Assembly (NCBI GenBank): GCA_017561085.1
Contig: JAFZDQ010000043.1
Location: 1-57,514, forward strand
Source: Lachnospiraceae bacterium
GTDB lineage: Bacteria > Bacillota > Clostridia > Lachnospirales > Lachnospiraceae
Reading direction: 5' to 3'
DNA: 57,514 nt
Of this stretch, positions 23,150-32,704 are shown one piece after another. The notes under the pieces were generated by a model. The model did not search any database. It worked only from the letters and a program-made list of their open reading frames with translations, and was not told the origin of the DNA. The position numbers were made by a program, and so were the translations under genes. Position 1 is the stretch's first letter; every line of letters begins with the position of its first letter.

Positions 23150-23190
23150 TTGTCCGATTCAGATTTTTTCAGTATTCTTAGATAAGAATA
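23150..23190 (+). promoter_or_regulatory. Predicted promoter with dyad, acyltransferase gene
   Basis: TTGTCC (23150-23155), 17 bases, TATTCT (23173-23178). The -10 box is the left arm of a perfect dyad TATTCTTA-GA-TAAGAATA (23173-23190), which could be an operator. The rest of the space between this and the toxin promoter (23069-23149) shows nothing clear. Confidence 0.45.
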
Positions 23191-23210
23191 AAATGAAAGA
23201 GGTACACATC

Positions 23211-24383
23211 ATGGACAAACTGGTTTATCTTTATTATCCGCTGCTGGCGGTTGTGCTCCTGTGGGGCGTGAAATTTTACAAAAAAGGCACCTGGAACGAC
23301 GGGTTTATGTCCCTGTCACAGACCAAGGCGCTGCAGGGATTTTTTGCGCTGCTGATTATGTTTCATCATGCCGGTCAGAAGACCTGCGCTTCCTGGCTGA
23401 ATCCCAGATTCATCATTCCGGGACTTGAGCCTTTCGTGCCCATCGGATATTTCTTCGTGGGAATTTTTCTGTTTTGCTCCGGATACGGACTTTTCAAAAG
23501 CTATAAAGCAAAGCCGGATTATTTGGACGGATTCTTTAAACGCCGCGTATTGCCTTTAATCGTAGCGTTTTATACCACCGGATGGATTTTCCTGATTGTG
23601 CGCTTTTTAATGAAGCAAAAAATGGACACCGACCTGATTATCTATTACATAACAGGACTTCAGCTTTCTAACCCTAATGCGTGGTATGTCATTACACTTC
23701 CGTTCTTTTACCTGGCATTTTATTTGTTCTTTAAATTTATCAAAAAAGACGGATGGGCAATTTTCGCAACCTGCTTTGTGGTATTTGCGTACACCGTACT
23801 GGGTACCTGTATCGATCATAATGATTTCTGGATGAGGGGCGAATGGTGGTACAACTCCGTGCATTTCTTCAGCATCGGCCTTTTATTTGCCAAGTTTGAG
23901 GAGCCTATCATCAAGCATGTGAAAAAGTATTATCTTTTATATTTGATTTTGGCGTTTGTGGGAATCTTCGTGTTCTATGGATTTTCCGAGTATACTCAGG
24001 CAACTTTCTCTTATTACGGAGAAAATATGAGACTGCCCTTTGCGAAGAAGGTAGGAAACAGATGGATTTGCTTAATTTCCCAGATGCTGGCATCCTGCGC
24101 TTTCGTATTCTTTGTGTTTATGCTGGGTATGAAGATGAAAATCGGAAACAAGGTACTGGCTTTTATGGGCACCATCACGCTGGAATTTTACTTAATTCAC
24201 GGTCTTTTCGTAGAGCTGTTCGGATTTAATTTTGTAGATGTGCGCCCTTCGATTCACTATGTAAAGAATGTGGCGCTTTACGTGCTGATTGTTTTGGTGC
24301 TGGGTCTTATTTCCGCAATTCTGTTACAAAAATTGCACAACCTGATTTTAGGAAAATACAAAAAGCCGGTAGCGAAATCATAA
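23211..24383 (+). CDS. Membrane acyltransferase (acyltransferase-3 family)
   Basis: Integral membrane acyltransferase of 390 residues with about ten hydrophobic segments. The family signs are QGFFALLIMFHHAGQ near 42-56 (the conserved His in the first core helix) and YFFVGIFLFCSGYGLFKSYK (F-x-x-x-G-F/Y block). The C-terminal LEFYLIHGLFVELF is also typical. Such proteins move acetyl or succinyl groups onto cell-surface or exported glycans. I chose ATG 23211 with AAAGAGG upstream; an earlier ATG at 23193 lacks a site. No glycosyltransferase is adjacent, so the acceptor is unknown. Confidence 0.85.
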   Translation: MDKLVYLYYPLLAVVLLWGVKFYKKGTWNDGFMSLSQTKALQGFFALLIMFHHAGQKTCASWLNPRFIIPGLEPFVPIGYFFVGIFLFCSGYGLFKSYKAKPDYLDGFFKRRVLPLIVAFYTTGWIFLIVRFLMKQKMDTDLIIYYITGLQLSNPNAWYVITLPFFYLAFYLFFKFIKKDGWAIFATCFVVFAYTVLGTCIDHNDFWMRGEWWYNSVHFFSIGLLFAKFEEPIIKHVKKYYLLYLILAFVGIFVFYGFSEYTQATFSYYGENMRLPFAKKVGNRWICLISQMLASCAFVFFVFMLGMKMKIGNKVLAFMGTITLEFYLIHGLFVELFGFNFVDVRPSIHYVKNVALYVLIVLVLGLISAILLQKLHNLILGKYKKPVAKS

Positions 24384-24415
24384 AATCCACATATAAATAG
24401 TATGGGAGAAAAATT

Positions 24416-26182
24416 ATGAAATTTATTTTTGGTTACATAAAAAGGTACAAAAAAATGTTTTTCACGGCAGTTCTGTTTCTGACCATTGAAACCATGGCGG
24501 ACTTGCTGCAGCCTACCTTAATGTCTTATATCGTGGACAACGGCGTACAGCAAAAGGATGTGAAACAGATTCTGCTGTACGGAGTGATGATGCTCTTTAT
24601 TGCGGCTATGGGTGCCTTAGGCGCGGTGGTGCGTAATATTTTTGCGTCCAAAACCTCCCAGCTGATCAGTATGGAAATGCGCAGCGATATTTATAAAAAG
24701 GTACTGGACCTTTCCTTTGAAAATATTGACAGGCTGGCCCCTTCTTCCATCATCACGCGTATTACCAACGACGTGACCCAGATTCAGAATTTTATCAACG
24801 GAACCATGAGAATTATGCTAAAGGCGCCTATTACCTGCATCGGAGCCATTTCGCTGATTATTTTAAGGACGCCCCAGCAGATTCCTATGATGATTGTGAT
24901 TTTATGTATTTCGTTTTGTCTGATTGGTGCCAATATGTGGTTCGGGTATCCAAGATTCGGCAAAGTACAGCGTTGTCTGGACAAATTAAATGACGTTTCC
25001 CGTGAGTTTTTGACTTCCATCCGTGTGGTGAAGGCCTTTGGCGGTCAGCAGCAGGAGGAGGAAAAATTCGGAGAGGCAGCAGGCGAATTTGCGAAAGCAG
25101 GGGTATCTGCCACCAGAGTGTCCGCTGTTTTTTCGCCCCTCATTAACCTTACGGTAAATGTGGGAATTGTAGTTTTATTGTGGCTGTCCCAAAATCAAAA
25201 CAGCGGCGAAATCGGACGCCTGATGGCATCCGTAAACTATATGACCCAGGTGTTGTTCTCCCTGGGAATGGTATCCATGATTTTAAACACGGCAGTCCGT
25301 GCGGTGGCTTCCGCAGGACGTGTGGAAGAAGTGATGAATGAGGTTGCTTCCCAGAAGGACGGCGAGAAGACGGACGGGGAAGGAGCGCAGGCGGACGGCG
25401 CGGCATACACAAGCGCGCAGGCTGATTCCACCCATCGCGGTGCCAAAGTATGTTTCGAAAACGTTACCTTTTCCTACGCGGGCGAAGGCGAGCCGGCCAT
25501 CGAAGAAGTCAGCTTTGTGGCAAACCCCGGAGAAACCATAGGAATTATCGGTCCTACCGGCTGCGGAAAGTCATCCCTGGTGAATCTGGTGCCCCGTTTT
25601 TATGACGCACAGGAAGGAAGTATACGAATCAATGATATTGATGTAAAAGAATGGAGCATGGACGCCCTGCGGAAAAAGATTGGTGTGGCGCCCCAGAAGG
25701 CCCTTCTTTTTACCGGGACTATCCTAGAGAATCTGCGTTGGGGAGCCGGGGATGCTACTATGGAAGAGATCCGTGAGGCGGCGAAAATTGCCTGCGCGGA
25801 CGAATTTGTAACTGGTTTTGAAAAAGGTTATGAATCCCTTCTTGGACAGAGCGGCGTGAACATTTCCGGCGGACAAAAGCAGAGACTTTCCCTTGCCAGA
25901 GCCTTATTGAAGAAGCCTGAAATCCTGATTTTGGATGATTGTACCAGTGCGTTGGATGCCACCACGGAGGCAGCAGTTTTGGAAGGCCTTCGGCGAAAAG
26001 CGGATGAAATGACAGTGCTTTTAATCAGTCAGAGAATTTCCACGGTTATGCGTGCAGATAAAATTTTGTGCCTGGAAGACGGAAAAGTAGAAGGCTTTGG
26101 TACCCATCAGGAGCTGATGGAGGGCTGTGATACTTACCGGGCGATTTATGCATCTCAGATAGGAGGTGGGCAGATTGGCTAG
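24416..26182 (+). CDS. Heterodimeric ABC exporter subunit with degenerate ATP site
   Basis: ABC exporter half of 588 residues: six-helix membrane domain (about 10-310), an unusual Ala/Asp-rich linker (DGEGAQADGAAYTSAQADS, about 323-341), and an NBD with Walker A GPTGCGKSSL and signature NISGGQKQRLSLARALL. Walker B is ILILDDCTSALD: Asp508 replaces the catalytic Glu. This is the noncanonical subunit of TM287/288- or BmrCD-type heterodimers. The partner follows with an 8-base overlap. The cargo is probably a drug or amphipathic compound by family, unproven. Confidence 0.9.
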   Translation: MKFIFGYIKRYKKMFFTAVLFLTIETMADLLQPTLMSYIVDNGVQQKDVKQILLYGVMMLFIAAMGALGAVVRNIFASKTSQLISMEMRSDIYKKVLDLSFENIDRLAPSSIITRITNDVTQIQNFINGTMRIMLKAPITCIGAISLIILRTPQQIPMMIVILCISFCLIGANMWFGYPRFGKVQRCLDKLNDVSREFLTSIRVVKAFGGQQQEEEKFGEAAGEFAKAGVSATRVSAVFSPLINLTVNVGIVVLLWLSQNQNSGEIGRLMASVNYMTQVLFSLGMVSMILNTAVRAVASAGRVEEVMNEVASQKDGEKTDGEGAQADGAAYTSAQADSTHRGAKVCFENVTFSYAGEGEPAIEEVSFVANPGETIGIIGPTGCGKSSLVNLVPRFYDAQEGSIRINDIDVKEWSMDALRKKIGVAPQKALLFTGTILENLRWGAGDATMEEIREAAKIACADEFVTGFEKGYESLLGQSGVNISGGQKQRLSLARALLKKPEILILDDCTSALDATTEAAVLEGLRRKADEMTVLLISQRISTVMRADKILCLEDGKVEGFGTHQELMEGCDTYRAIYASQIGGGQIG

Positions 26183-27974
26183 AGAAATGACACCGCCGCC
26201 GGGCGGTTTTGGAAGCGGCAGAATGAGCAGAGGCATGGTAGTGGTGAAGCCCAAGAACATGAAAGGAACGCTGCGCCGTCTGATAGAAATTACCAAAGGA
26301 CAAAGAAAAGGCCTGGGACTGATTTTATTGCTTGCGGTTCTGGCAAGCCTTTCTGCGATTTTTTCACCCTACTTAATCGGACAGATTATTAACGGAATTG
26401 AAGCCAAAGAAACGGTGACTTTTTTACTGGTTTTGTTGGCAGGATTATATCTTTCGGACTGGCTGGTGCGCTTTTTACAGCAGTTTTTCATGGCATCCAT
26501 CGGACAAAGGATGATTTTGCATATCAGAAAAACCCTGTTTGGTAAAATGAAGGACTTGCCCATTGCCTTTTTTGACGGCAGGCGTCACGGGGAGTTAATG
26601 TCCCGACTGACTAACGATATTGACAACATCAGTACCACCATTTCGGACTCTTTATCCCAGCTGATGACCTACGTGGTGACCATTATCAGTGTGCTTAGTA
26701 TTATGCTCTACTTAAGTCCGCTGTTGACTTGCGTGGCATTTTTGTCGGTAGGATTGATTTTCCTTTTGACAAAGACAGTGACCAGTCATACCAGGAAGCT
26801 TTTTGCGGCCCAGCAGGAGGTTTTGGGTAAGCTGAACGGACAGGTAGAGGAAAGCGTATCGGGGCTTACCATGGTGAAGGCCTTCGGCAGGGAAGAAGCT
26901 TTATTGGAGCAATTTGAAGAAAATAACCATAAATTAGCAGAGGTAGCTACCAAGGCCCAGATTTGGTCCGGCTATCTGATGCCCATTATGAATGTCATCA
27001 ATAACCTGAACTTCGTGTTAATTGCGGTAATCAGCGGCATCATGGCGGCCAACGGTAAAATCGGCGTGGGCCTGATTTCCAGCTTTTTGTTATATTCCAA
27101 GCAGTTTTCCAGACCTTTTGTGGATATCGCGAATATTTATAACAATTTCCAAACCGCAGTGGCCGGCGCGGAGCGTGTATTTGAAATACTGGATGAGGAA
27201 AGTGAGCCGGCGGACGTAGAGGATGCGCTTACCTTAGAAAACCCGAAAGGGGAAGTGATTTTCGAGGATGTGGTATTTGGCTACGACCCGGAAAAACCGG
27301 TATTAAAAGGTGTCAGTGTGAAAATTGATGCCGGTATGAAAGTGGCGGTAGTAGGTTCTACCGGTGCCGGAAAAACTACGTTTATTAACTTGCTGACCCG
27401 TTTTTATGATGTAAACAGCGGCCGGATTTTGTTGGACGGTCATGACCTTAGGGAGTACCGGATGGAGGACCTTCGAAGCGCTTTTGGCGTGGTGCTTCAG
27501 GATACGGCGCTGTTTGGTATGAGTATCAGGGATAATATCAGCTACGGCCGGGAGGATGTGCCTTTGGAGCAGATTGTAAAAGCGGCCAAAATGGCAGGGG
27601 CACACAGTTTTATCCGTCGTCTGCCCAAGGGCTATGATACGCTACTTAGTCAGGGCGGTGCCCAGCTTAGCCAGGGTGAGCGGCAGCTTCTTACCATTGC
27701 AAGGGCGGTTCTGGAAAGCGCACCGATTTTGATTCTTGATGAAGCAACCAGCTCCGTGGATACTGTAACGGAGCAGAGAATCCGCCGGGCAATGCTGGAA
27801 ATCACAGAGGGAAGAACCTCTATTATCATTGCCCACAGATTATCCACCATCCGTGATTCGGATTTGATTTTGCTGATGGAAGACGGACGGATTGTAGAAA
27901 AAGGAAATCATGAGCAGCTGATGGCATTAGACGGTCGGTATGCGACCATGTACCGGACCCAGATTGGAGAGTAA
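26175..27974 (+). CDS. Heterodimeric ABC exporter subunit with catalytic site
   Basis: Partner of the preceding subunit, 599 residues. The membrane domain follows a Gly/Pro-rich N-terminus (TPPPGGFGSGRMSRG). The NBD has Walker A GSTGAGKTT, Walker B ILILDEATSSVD with catalytic Glu523, and the odd signature AQLSQGERQLL, in which LSGGQ has become LSQGE. The non-consensus signature faces the degenerate Walker B of the partner, as in TM288. I take TTG 26175, 8 bases after AGGAGG (26161-26166); the in-frame GTG at 26166 lies inside that site. Confidence 0.9.
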   Translation: MAREMTPPPGGFGSGRMSRGMVVVKPKNMKGTLRRLIEITKGQRKGLGLILLLAVLASLSAIFSPYLIGQIINGIEAKETVTFLLVLLAGLYLSDWLVRFLQQFFMASIGQRMILHIRKTLFGKMKDLPIAFFDGRRHGELMSRLTNDIDNISTTISDSLSQLMTYVVTIISVLSIMLYLSPLLTCVAFLSVGLIFLLTKTVTSHTRKLFAAQQEVLGKLNGQVEESVSGLTMVKAFGREEALLEQFEENNHKLAEVATKAQIWSGYLMPIMNVINNLNFVLIAVISGIMAANGKIGVGLISSFLLYSKQFSRPFVDIANIYNNFQTAVAGAERVFEILDEESEPADVEDALTLENPKGEVIFEDVVFGYDPEKPVLKGVSVKIDAGMKVAVVGSTGAGKTTFINLLTRFYDVNSGRILLDGHDLREYRMEDLRSAFGVVLQDTALFGMSIRDNISYGREDVPLEQIVKAAKMAGAHSFIRRLPKGYDTLLSQGGAQLSQGERQLLTIARAVLESAPILILDEATSSVDTVTEQRIRRAMLEITEGRTSIIIAHRLSTIRDSDLILLMEDGRIVEKGNHEQLMALDGRYATMYRTQIGE

Positions 27975-28002
27975 GAAATACGACAGAATGAGGTAAAGCA
28001 AG

Positions 28003-28500
28003 ATGGCAACTTTGTTATTAATGGTAATTTATTTGGCTTTTATCGGTTTGGGGCTTCCTGACTCATTATTTGGAGCGGCGTGGCCGGCAATTCATGCAGA
28101 ATATGATTTGCCCATTTCTTTTGGCAGCTTTGTCACGGTGCTTTCCTTTTTGGGAACCACCATTTCCAGCTTGTGCAGTGCCAAATTAATTAACCGTTTC
28201 GGAACCAATAAGGTGACAGCCTTTAGCACGGCCCTAACGGCAGTGGCTCTTTTGGCTATGTCCTTTACGGGAAATTATTGGCTTATGTGCCTTTGTGCAC
28301 TTCCCTTGGGACTGGGTGCCGGTTCTATTGATACCGCGTTAAATAATTATGTGGCAATCCATTATTCGGCCACCCATATGAGTTTTTTGCACTGTTTTTA
28401 TGGAGTGGGCGTTTCGGTTAGCCCTTATATCTTATCCTTGGTTTTGAACGGTGAAAACGGATGGCGGGCAGGAATTGTTTTTGAAATGAAGAAAAGATAA
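28003..28500 (+). pseudogene. Truncated MFS transporter
   Basis: N-terminal fragment of a major facilitator superfamily transporter: 165 residues, against about 390-400 for the family. It carries four to five membrane segments, the D-R-x-G-like loop KLINRFGTNKV between helices 2 and 3, and PLGLGAGSIDTALNNYV. After NGENGWRAG the homologous text stops, and a short IVFEMKKR tail ends the frame, with a terminator 9 bases beyond. It probably results from deletion and would not form a full transporter. It starts 28 bases after the ABC pair and may once have been its third gene. Confidence 0.75.
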
Positions 28501-28509
28501 AAAGTAAAA

Positions 28510-28536
28510 GGCGGATTGAAAAATCCGTCTTTTTTC
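28510..28536 (+). terminator. Rho-independent terminator
   Basis: GGCGGATT (28510-28517) pairs with AATCCGTC (28522-28529, one G-U) over a 4-base loop, followed by TTTTTT. It ends the ABC/MFS unit upstream of pstS. Confidence 0.85.
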
Positions 28537-28579
28537 GTATTAAGAAAACGACGCGATTGGGAGTGGTTCTGTAGAAATT

Positions 28580-28648
28580 TTGACAATTTGACATAAATTT
28601 TACATACATTGTATTTTTGATTTCACATTGGACGCCTAAAATGATAAT
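28580..28648 (+). promoter_or_regulatory. Pho-box-like repeats and pst promoter
   Basis: Six-base TT(G/T)ACA-type repeats: TTGACA (28588), TTTACA (28599) and TTTCAC (28621) lie in 11-base register, with a poorer TGTATT at 28610 and an extra TTGACA at 28580. The last repeat is placed as a -35 box, 16 bases before GATAAT (28643-28648). This is the geometry of PhoP-activated promoters in Firmicutes. The response regulator encoded at the operon's end is the expected activator. Confidence 0.55.
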
Positions 28649-28698
28649 TGTAGCGAGAAAAGAAAAACGCAAATAGTTGTCTGAAAGGAGACATTGAA

Positions 28699-29505
28699 AT
28701 GAAAAAGATTATTACTATGACGATGGTTGCGGCCCTGTCTATCGCTATGCTGACAGGTTGTGGCAACAAAAAAATTACCGGTTCCGTTTCTACTGATGGT
28801 TCTACCTCTATGGAAAAGGTGATTGGCGCTTTAGGCGAAGCCTTCCAAAATGATAGTGGTATCAACTTTACGTACAATCCTACCGGCTCAGGTTCCGGTA
28901 TCAAAGCCGTTCAGGAAGGTCGCTGTGATATTGGCCTGTCTTCTCGTGATTTAAAAGACGAGGAAAAGGCTTCCGGTTTGAAGGGCACTGTTCTTGCCTA
29001 TGATGGCATTGCAATTATTGTAAATCCTGAAAATCCGGTTTCTGACCTGAGCGTTGAAACTATCGCAAAAATCTACACTGGTGAAATTACCAACTGGTCT
29101 GAGATTGGCGGTAATGATGCAGAAATTGTTCTTATTGGCCGTGAAGCCGGCTCCGGTACCCGTGACGGATTTGAGTCCATTACTGATACCGAAGAAGTCT
29201 GTAAATATCGTCAGGAACTGACTTCCACCGGTGATGTTATCACAACTGTTGCCCAGAATCCCGGTGCAATCGGTTATGCTTCCGTGGCATCTGTAAAAGA
29301 TACGGTAAAGGCTGTAGCTGTAGATGGCGTTGCTCCTACCGAAGCTACGATTAAGGACGGCAGCTATGTGGTACAGCGCCCGTTTGTCCTGGTTACGAAA
29401 GCTGACTCTGACCTTAGCGAAGCAGCACAGAAGTTCTTTGATTATATCACTTCCGATGACGCAAATGAAATTATTTCCGAAGCAGGTGTAGTTTCTGCAA
29501 ACTAA
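28699..29505 (+). CDS. pstS: Phosphate ABC transporter substrate-binding lipoprotein
   Basis: Phosphate-binding lipoprotein of 268 residues, first gene of the Pst operon. The signal peptide ends at the lipobox LTGC. Phosphate contacts are visible in STDGSTSMEKVIGAL (near the N-terminus), NPTGSGSGIKAVQEGRCDIGLSSRDLK and IGREAGSGTRDGFE, the usual PstS loops. It sits outside the cytoplasmic membrane and hands phosphate to PstC/PstA. ATG 28699 follows AAAGGAGAC. A Pho-box-like element lies upstream. Confidence 0.95.
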   Translation: MKKIITMTMVAALSIAMLTGCGNKKITGSVSTDGSTSMEKVIGALGEAFQNDSGINFTYNPTGSGSGIKAVQEGRCDIGLSSRDLKDEEKASGLKGTVLAYDGIAIIVNPENPVSDLSVETIAKIYTGEITNWSEIGGNDAEIVLIGREAGSGTRDGFESITDTEEVCKYRQELTSTGDVITTVAQNPGAIGYASVASVKDTVKAVAVDGVAPTEATIKDGSYVVQRPFVLVTKADSDLSEAAQKFFDYITSDDANEIISEAGVVSAN

Positions 29506-29567
29506 AAAATAAGCAGGTGCGACGGTTATACTACTGGCCGTCGCTATACTGCTATGAGGAATTGACT

Positions 29568-30434
29568 ATGAAGAAGAATCAAATTTTAGAAAAAGTCATC
29601 CACGGAATTTTTCTGTTTCTGGGTCTTATTACAGTTGACTGTGTTCTGATGATTACTGTGTATCTGGTTATCTCCGGTATTCCTGCCATTTTTGAGATTG
29701 GACCTGTAGATTTCTTATTTGGAAAGGAATGGGCATCTACTGCTGCTGAACCGAAGTATGGTATTCTGCCTTTTATCCTGACCAGTATATACGGAACTGC
29801 CGGTGCTATTGTGATAGGTGTACCTATAGGCTTTATGACAGCGATTTATCTTTCAAAACTGGCATCTCCTAAAGTTAAATCCGCGATGCAGTCTGCGGTG
29901 AGCTTACTTGCTGGTATTCCGTCAGTTGTATATGGTCTGGTGGGTATGCTGGTATTGGTTCCGGGTATCCGAAAGATTTTCAATGTGCCTGATGGAGCCA
30001 GTCTGCTTGCGGCTGTCATTGTTCTTGCAATTATGATTTTGCCATCTATTATCAAGATGTCCATCACGGCGCTGGACGCTGTTCCGAAGGAATATGAGGA
30101 CGCTTCTCTTGCTCTCGGTGCAACGCCAATCGAAACATATTTCAAGGTTTCTGTTCCTGCTGCAAAAAGCGGTATTGCAGCAGCTGTTGTATTAGGTGTA
30201 GGTCGTGCAATCGGTGAAGCAATGGCGGTTATGATGGTTGCAGGTAATGTACCAAATATGCCAGATTCGCTATTCCAAAGCGTCCGTTTCCTGACGACTG
30301 CCGTATCCAGTGAAATGGCTTATTCCAGCGGCTTACAACAACAGGCATTGTTCTCAATAGCATTGGTTTTATTTCTGTTTATTATGTTAATTAATGCCAT
30401 ACTGAACTTCTTCCTCAAAAGAGAAAAGGAGTAA
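29568..30434 (+). CDS. pstC: Phosphate ABC transporter permease
   Basis: Inner permease of 288 residues with six membrane helices. The ABC-permease EAA-type loop is EYEDASLALGATPIETYFKVSVPAA. The helix-4 region SLLAGIPSVVYGLVGM is characteristic of the PstC/PstA pair. ATG 29568 has GAGGAATTG upstream; a longer reading frame from 29517 lacks a ribosome site and begins with non-native residues. It is 3 bases from pstA and would form the membrane channel with it. Confidence 0.94.
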   Translation: MKKNQILEKVIHGIFLFLGLITVDCVLMITVYLVISGIPAIFEIGPVDFLFGKEWASTAAEPKYGILPFILTSIYGTAGAIVIGVPIGFMTAIYLSKLASPKVKSAMQSAVSLLAGIPSVVYGLVGMLVLVPGIRKIFNVPDGASLLAAVIVLAIMILPSIIKMSITALDAVPKEYEDASLALGATPIETYFKVSVPAAKSGIAAAVVLGVGRAIGEAMAVMMVAGNVPNMPDSLFQSVRFLTTAVSSEMAYSSGLQQQALFSIALVLFLFIMLINAILNFFLKREKE

Positions 30435-30437
30435 TTT

Positions 30438-31295
30438 ATGTTGAATCGATCATTATCAAAAAAAAGAAAAAGTTTTGAAGTGCTAATGAAAATACTGATG
30501 TTATTATCCGTGGGATTGACTGCATCATTGGTGCTGTTTTTATTAGTATATGTTCTTGTACAGGGTATTCCGAATATTACTTGGGAACTGCTGTCTACAA
30601 AGCCAAGTTATCTGACAGAGAAAATCGGCATTCTGCCTGATATTCTGAACACGGTGTACATTGTTATTGCAACGCTGTTTCTTGTTCTGCCTTTGGGTGT
30701 GGGTGCCGCCATTTATCTCACTGAATATGCATCCAACAAAAAAATGGTTGGCATCATTGAATATGCAGCAGAAACCCTTTCGGGAATTCCGTCCATTATT
30801 TATGGTCTGGTGGGCATGTTATTATTCTCCAATAATATGGGTACATGTCTAATGGCGGGGGCGTTAACGTTGGTAATTATGAATCTTCCGACCATTATGC
30901 GTACCACACAAGAGAGTTTAAAAACGGTTCCGCAGTCCTATAGGGAAGGTGCATTCGGCCTGGGAGCAGGCAAGTGGCGTGTTGTCCGTACAGTTGTGCT
31001 TCCCGGTTGTGTAGACGGTGTAATCACAGGCTGTATCTTATCTGTCGGTCGTATTCTCGGTGAATCAGCAGCTCTGCTCTTTACGGCAGGCTTTGCGCAT
31101 GCTCTTAATGGCATTATCGATGGATTGGCAGCACCGGGTGCTACGCTGACAGTTGCTCTTTATGTCTATGCAAAAGAACAGGGTGAGTTCGGTGTGGCCT
31201 TTGCTATTGCCGCAATTCTAATGGTTCTGACCGTGCTAATTAATTTTGTAGCAACGTTAGTACAGAAATACTTCGCAAAAAGGAGAAGTTTATGA
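30438..31295 (+). CDS. pstA: Phosphate ABC transporter permease
   Basis: Second Pst permease, 285 residues. It shares [17 protein letters not shown] and the EAA-type loop [23 protein letters not shown] with PstC, and has the PstA-like extended periplasmic part before helix 2 ([17 protein letters not shown]). It overlaps pstB by 4 bases. It pairs with PstC and docks on the PstB dimer. Confidence 0.94.
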   Translation: MLNRSLSKKRKSFEVLMKILMLLSVGLTASLVLFLLVYVLVQGIPNITWELLSTKPSYLTEKIGILPDILNTVYIVIATLFLVLPLGVGAAIYLTEYASNKKMVGIIEYAAETLSGIPSIIYGLVGMLLFSNNMGTCLMAGALTLVIMNLPTIMRTTQESLKTVPQSYREGAFGLGAGKWRVVRTVVLPGCVDGVITGCILSVGRILGESAALLFTAGFAHALNGIIDGLAAPGATLTVALYVYAKEQGEFGVAFAIAAILMVLTVLINFVATLVQKYFAKRRSL

Positions 31296-32047
31296 GTAAT
31301 ATTATTTCAGTAAAAGATATGTGCCTATGGTATGGTGAACATCAAGCATTAAAAAATATAAATATTGAAATTCCGAAAAAGAGCATAACTGCATTTATCG
31401 GTCCTTCCGGTTGCGGTAAGTCAACTTTTCTTAAAACATTGAACCGTATGAATGATTTGATTCCCAATGTGAAAATCACAGGTGACATCCGCTATGAAGA
31501 TACGGACATATTTTCTCCAAAAGTGGATGTAAACCATCTTCGTAAGGAAATCGGTATGGTATTCCAAAAACCGAATCCGTTTCCTATGAGTATCTATGAC
31601 AATGTTGCTTACGGTCCCCGTACTCATGGCATCACGAATAAGATACAACTGGATGAAATTGTAGAATTTGCATTGCGTGATGCAGCCATTTGGAATGAAG
31701 TAAAGGACAGGTTGAAAAAAAATGCGTTGGGTCTGTCAGGTGGTCAGCAGCAGCGTCTGTGTATCGCGAGAGCATTGGCAGTTCAGCCGAAAATGCTGTT
31801 GATGGATGAACCGACATCTGCGCTCGATCCAATTTCCACTTCCCGTATTGAGGAACTGGTTATGGAACTGAAAGAAAAATACACCATCGTTATGGTTACT
31901 CACAATATGCAGCAAGCCGTTCGAGTATCTGACTATACGGCTTTCTTCCTGCTCGGTGAACTGGTTGAGTTTGAAAAGACAGATAATATTTTCTCACAGC
32001 CACAGGATAAGCGCACAGAAGATTATATCACCGGTAGATTTGGTTAA
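31292..32047 (+). CDS. pstB: Phosphate ABC transporter ATP-binding protein
   Basis: ATPase of the phosphate importer, 251 residues, full length for PstB. Walker A is [19 protein letters not shown], the Q-loop is [21 protein letters not shown] (a PstB hallmark), the signature is [16 protein letters not shown], and Walker B is [14 protein letters not shown] with the H-loop [17 protein letters not shown] overlaps the pstA end, which suggests coupled translation. Confidence 0.96.
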   Translation: MSNIISVKDMCLWYGEHQALKNINIEIPKKSITAFIGPSGCGKSTFLKTLNRMNDLIPNVKITGDIRYEDTDIFSPKVDVNHLRKEIGMVFQKPNPFPMSIYDNVAYGPRTHGITNKIQLDEIVEFALRDAAIWNEVKDRLKKNALGLSGGQQQRLCIARALAVQPKMLLMDEPTSALDPISTSRIEELVMELKEKYTIVMVTHNMQQAVRVSDYTAFFLLGELVEFEKTDNIFSQPQDKRTEDYITGRFG

Positions 32048-32057
32048 GGAGGACAAG

Positions 32058-32702
32058 ATGAGAAATCGATTTGATGAACAGCTTTTTGAATTGAATAAAA
32101 AAATTATTGAAATGGGTGCAATGTGTGAGGAAGCGATTGCATCCGCTGCCAAAGCACTGACTACCGGCGATGTAGTTCTGGCCGGCAAGGTAAAAGCTGA
32201 TAGCAATGCGATTGACCAGATGGAGCGTGAAATTGAAAGTTGTTGTATGAAGCTTCTGCTTCATCAGCAGCCGGTTGCCCGTGATCTTCGTCTGATTTCT
32301 GCTGCACTGAAAATGATTACCGACATGGAACGTATAGGAGACCAGGCAGAGGATATTGCTGAAATCGTTACTTTTCTGAATGGACACACCATGGAGGGAA
32401 TGGAGGTTATCGGAGATATGGCTCGTGAAACCATTCAAATGGTCACATCAAGTGTTGACGCCTTTGTCAAAAAAGATGTAACACTGGCAGAAGAAGTCAT
32501 CACGCGGGACGATGTAGTGGACGACTATTTTTCCAGAGTAAAACATGGTATTATTAATTTAATTACAGAAAATTCTGCCGATGGTGAATTTGCCCTCGAC
32601 CTTTTGATGATTTCTAAGTATTTTGAGCGCATTGGAGATCACGCAACCAATATTGCCGAGTGGGTGATTTACTCCGTAACAGGTACACGCAAGGAGGTAT
32701 GA
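32058..32702 (+). CDS. phoU: Phosphate signalling regulator PhoU
   Basis: PhoU of 214 residues with two three-helix bundles. The metal-binding motifs are present twice: LKMITDMERIGDQAEDIAE (about 88-106) and LMISKYFERIGDHATNIAEW near the C-terminus. It links transporter activity to the sensor kinase and damps the Pho response when phosphate is ample. I take ATG 32058 behind AAGGAGG; a longer frame from 31956 lies inside pstB. The response regulator starts 2 bases after the stop. Confidence 0.95.
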   Translation: MRNRFDEQLFELNKKIIEMGAMCEEAIASAAKALTTGDVVLAGKVKADSNAIDQMEREIESCCMKLLLHQQPVARDLRLISAALKMITDMERIGDQAEDIAEIVTFLNGHTMEGMEVIGDMARETIQMVTSSVDAFVKKDVTLAEEVITRDDVVDDYFSRVKHGIINLITENSADGEFALDLLMISKYFERIGDHATNIAEWVIYSVTGTRKEV

Positions 32703-32704
32703 AA

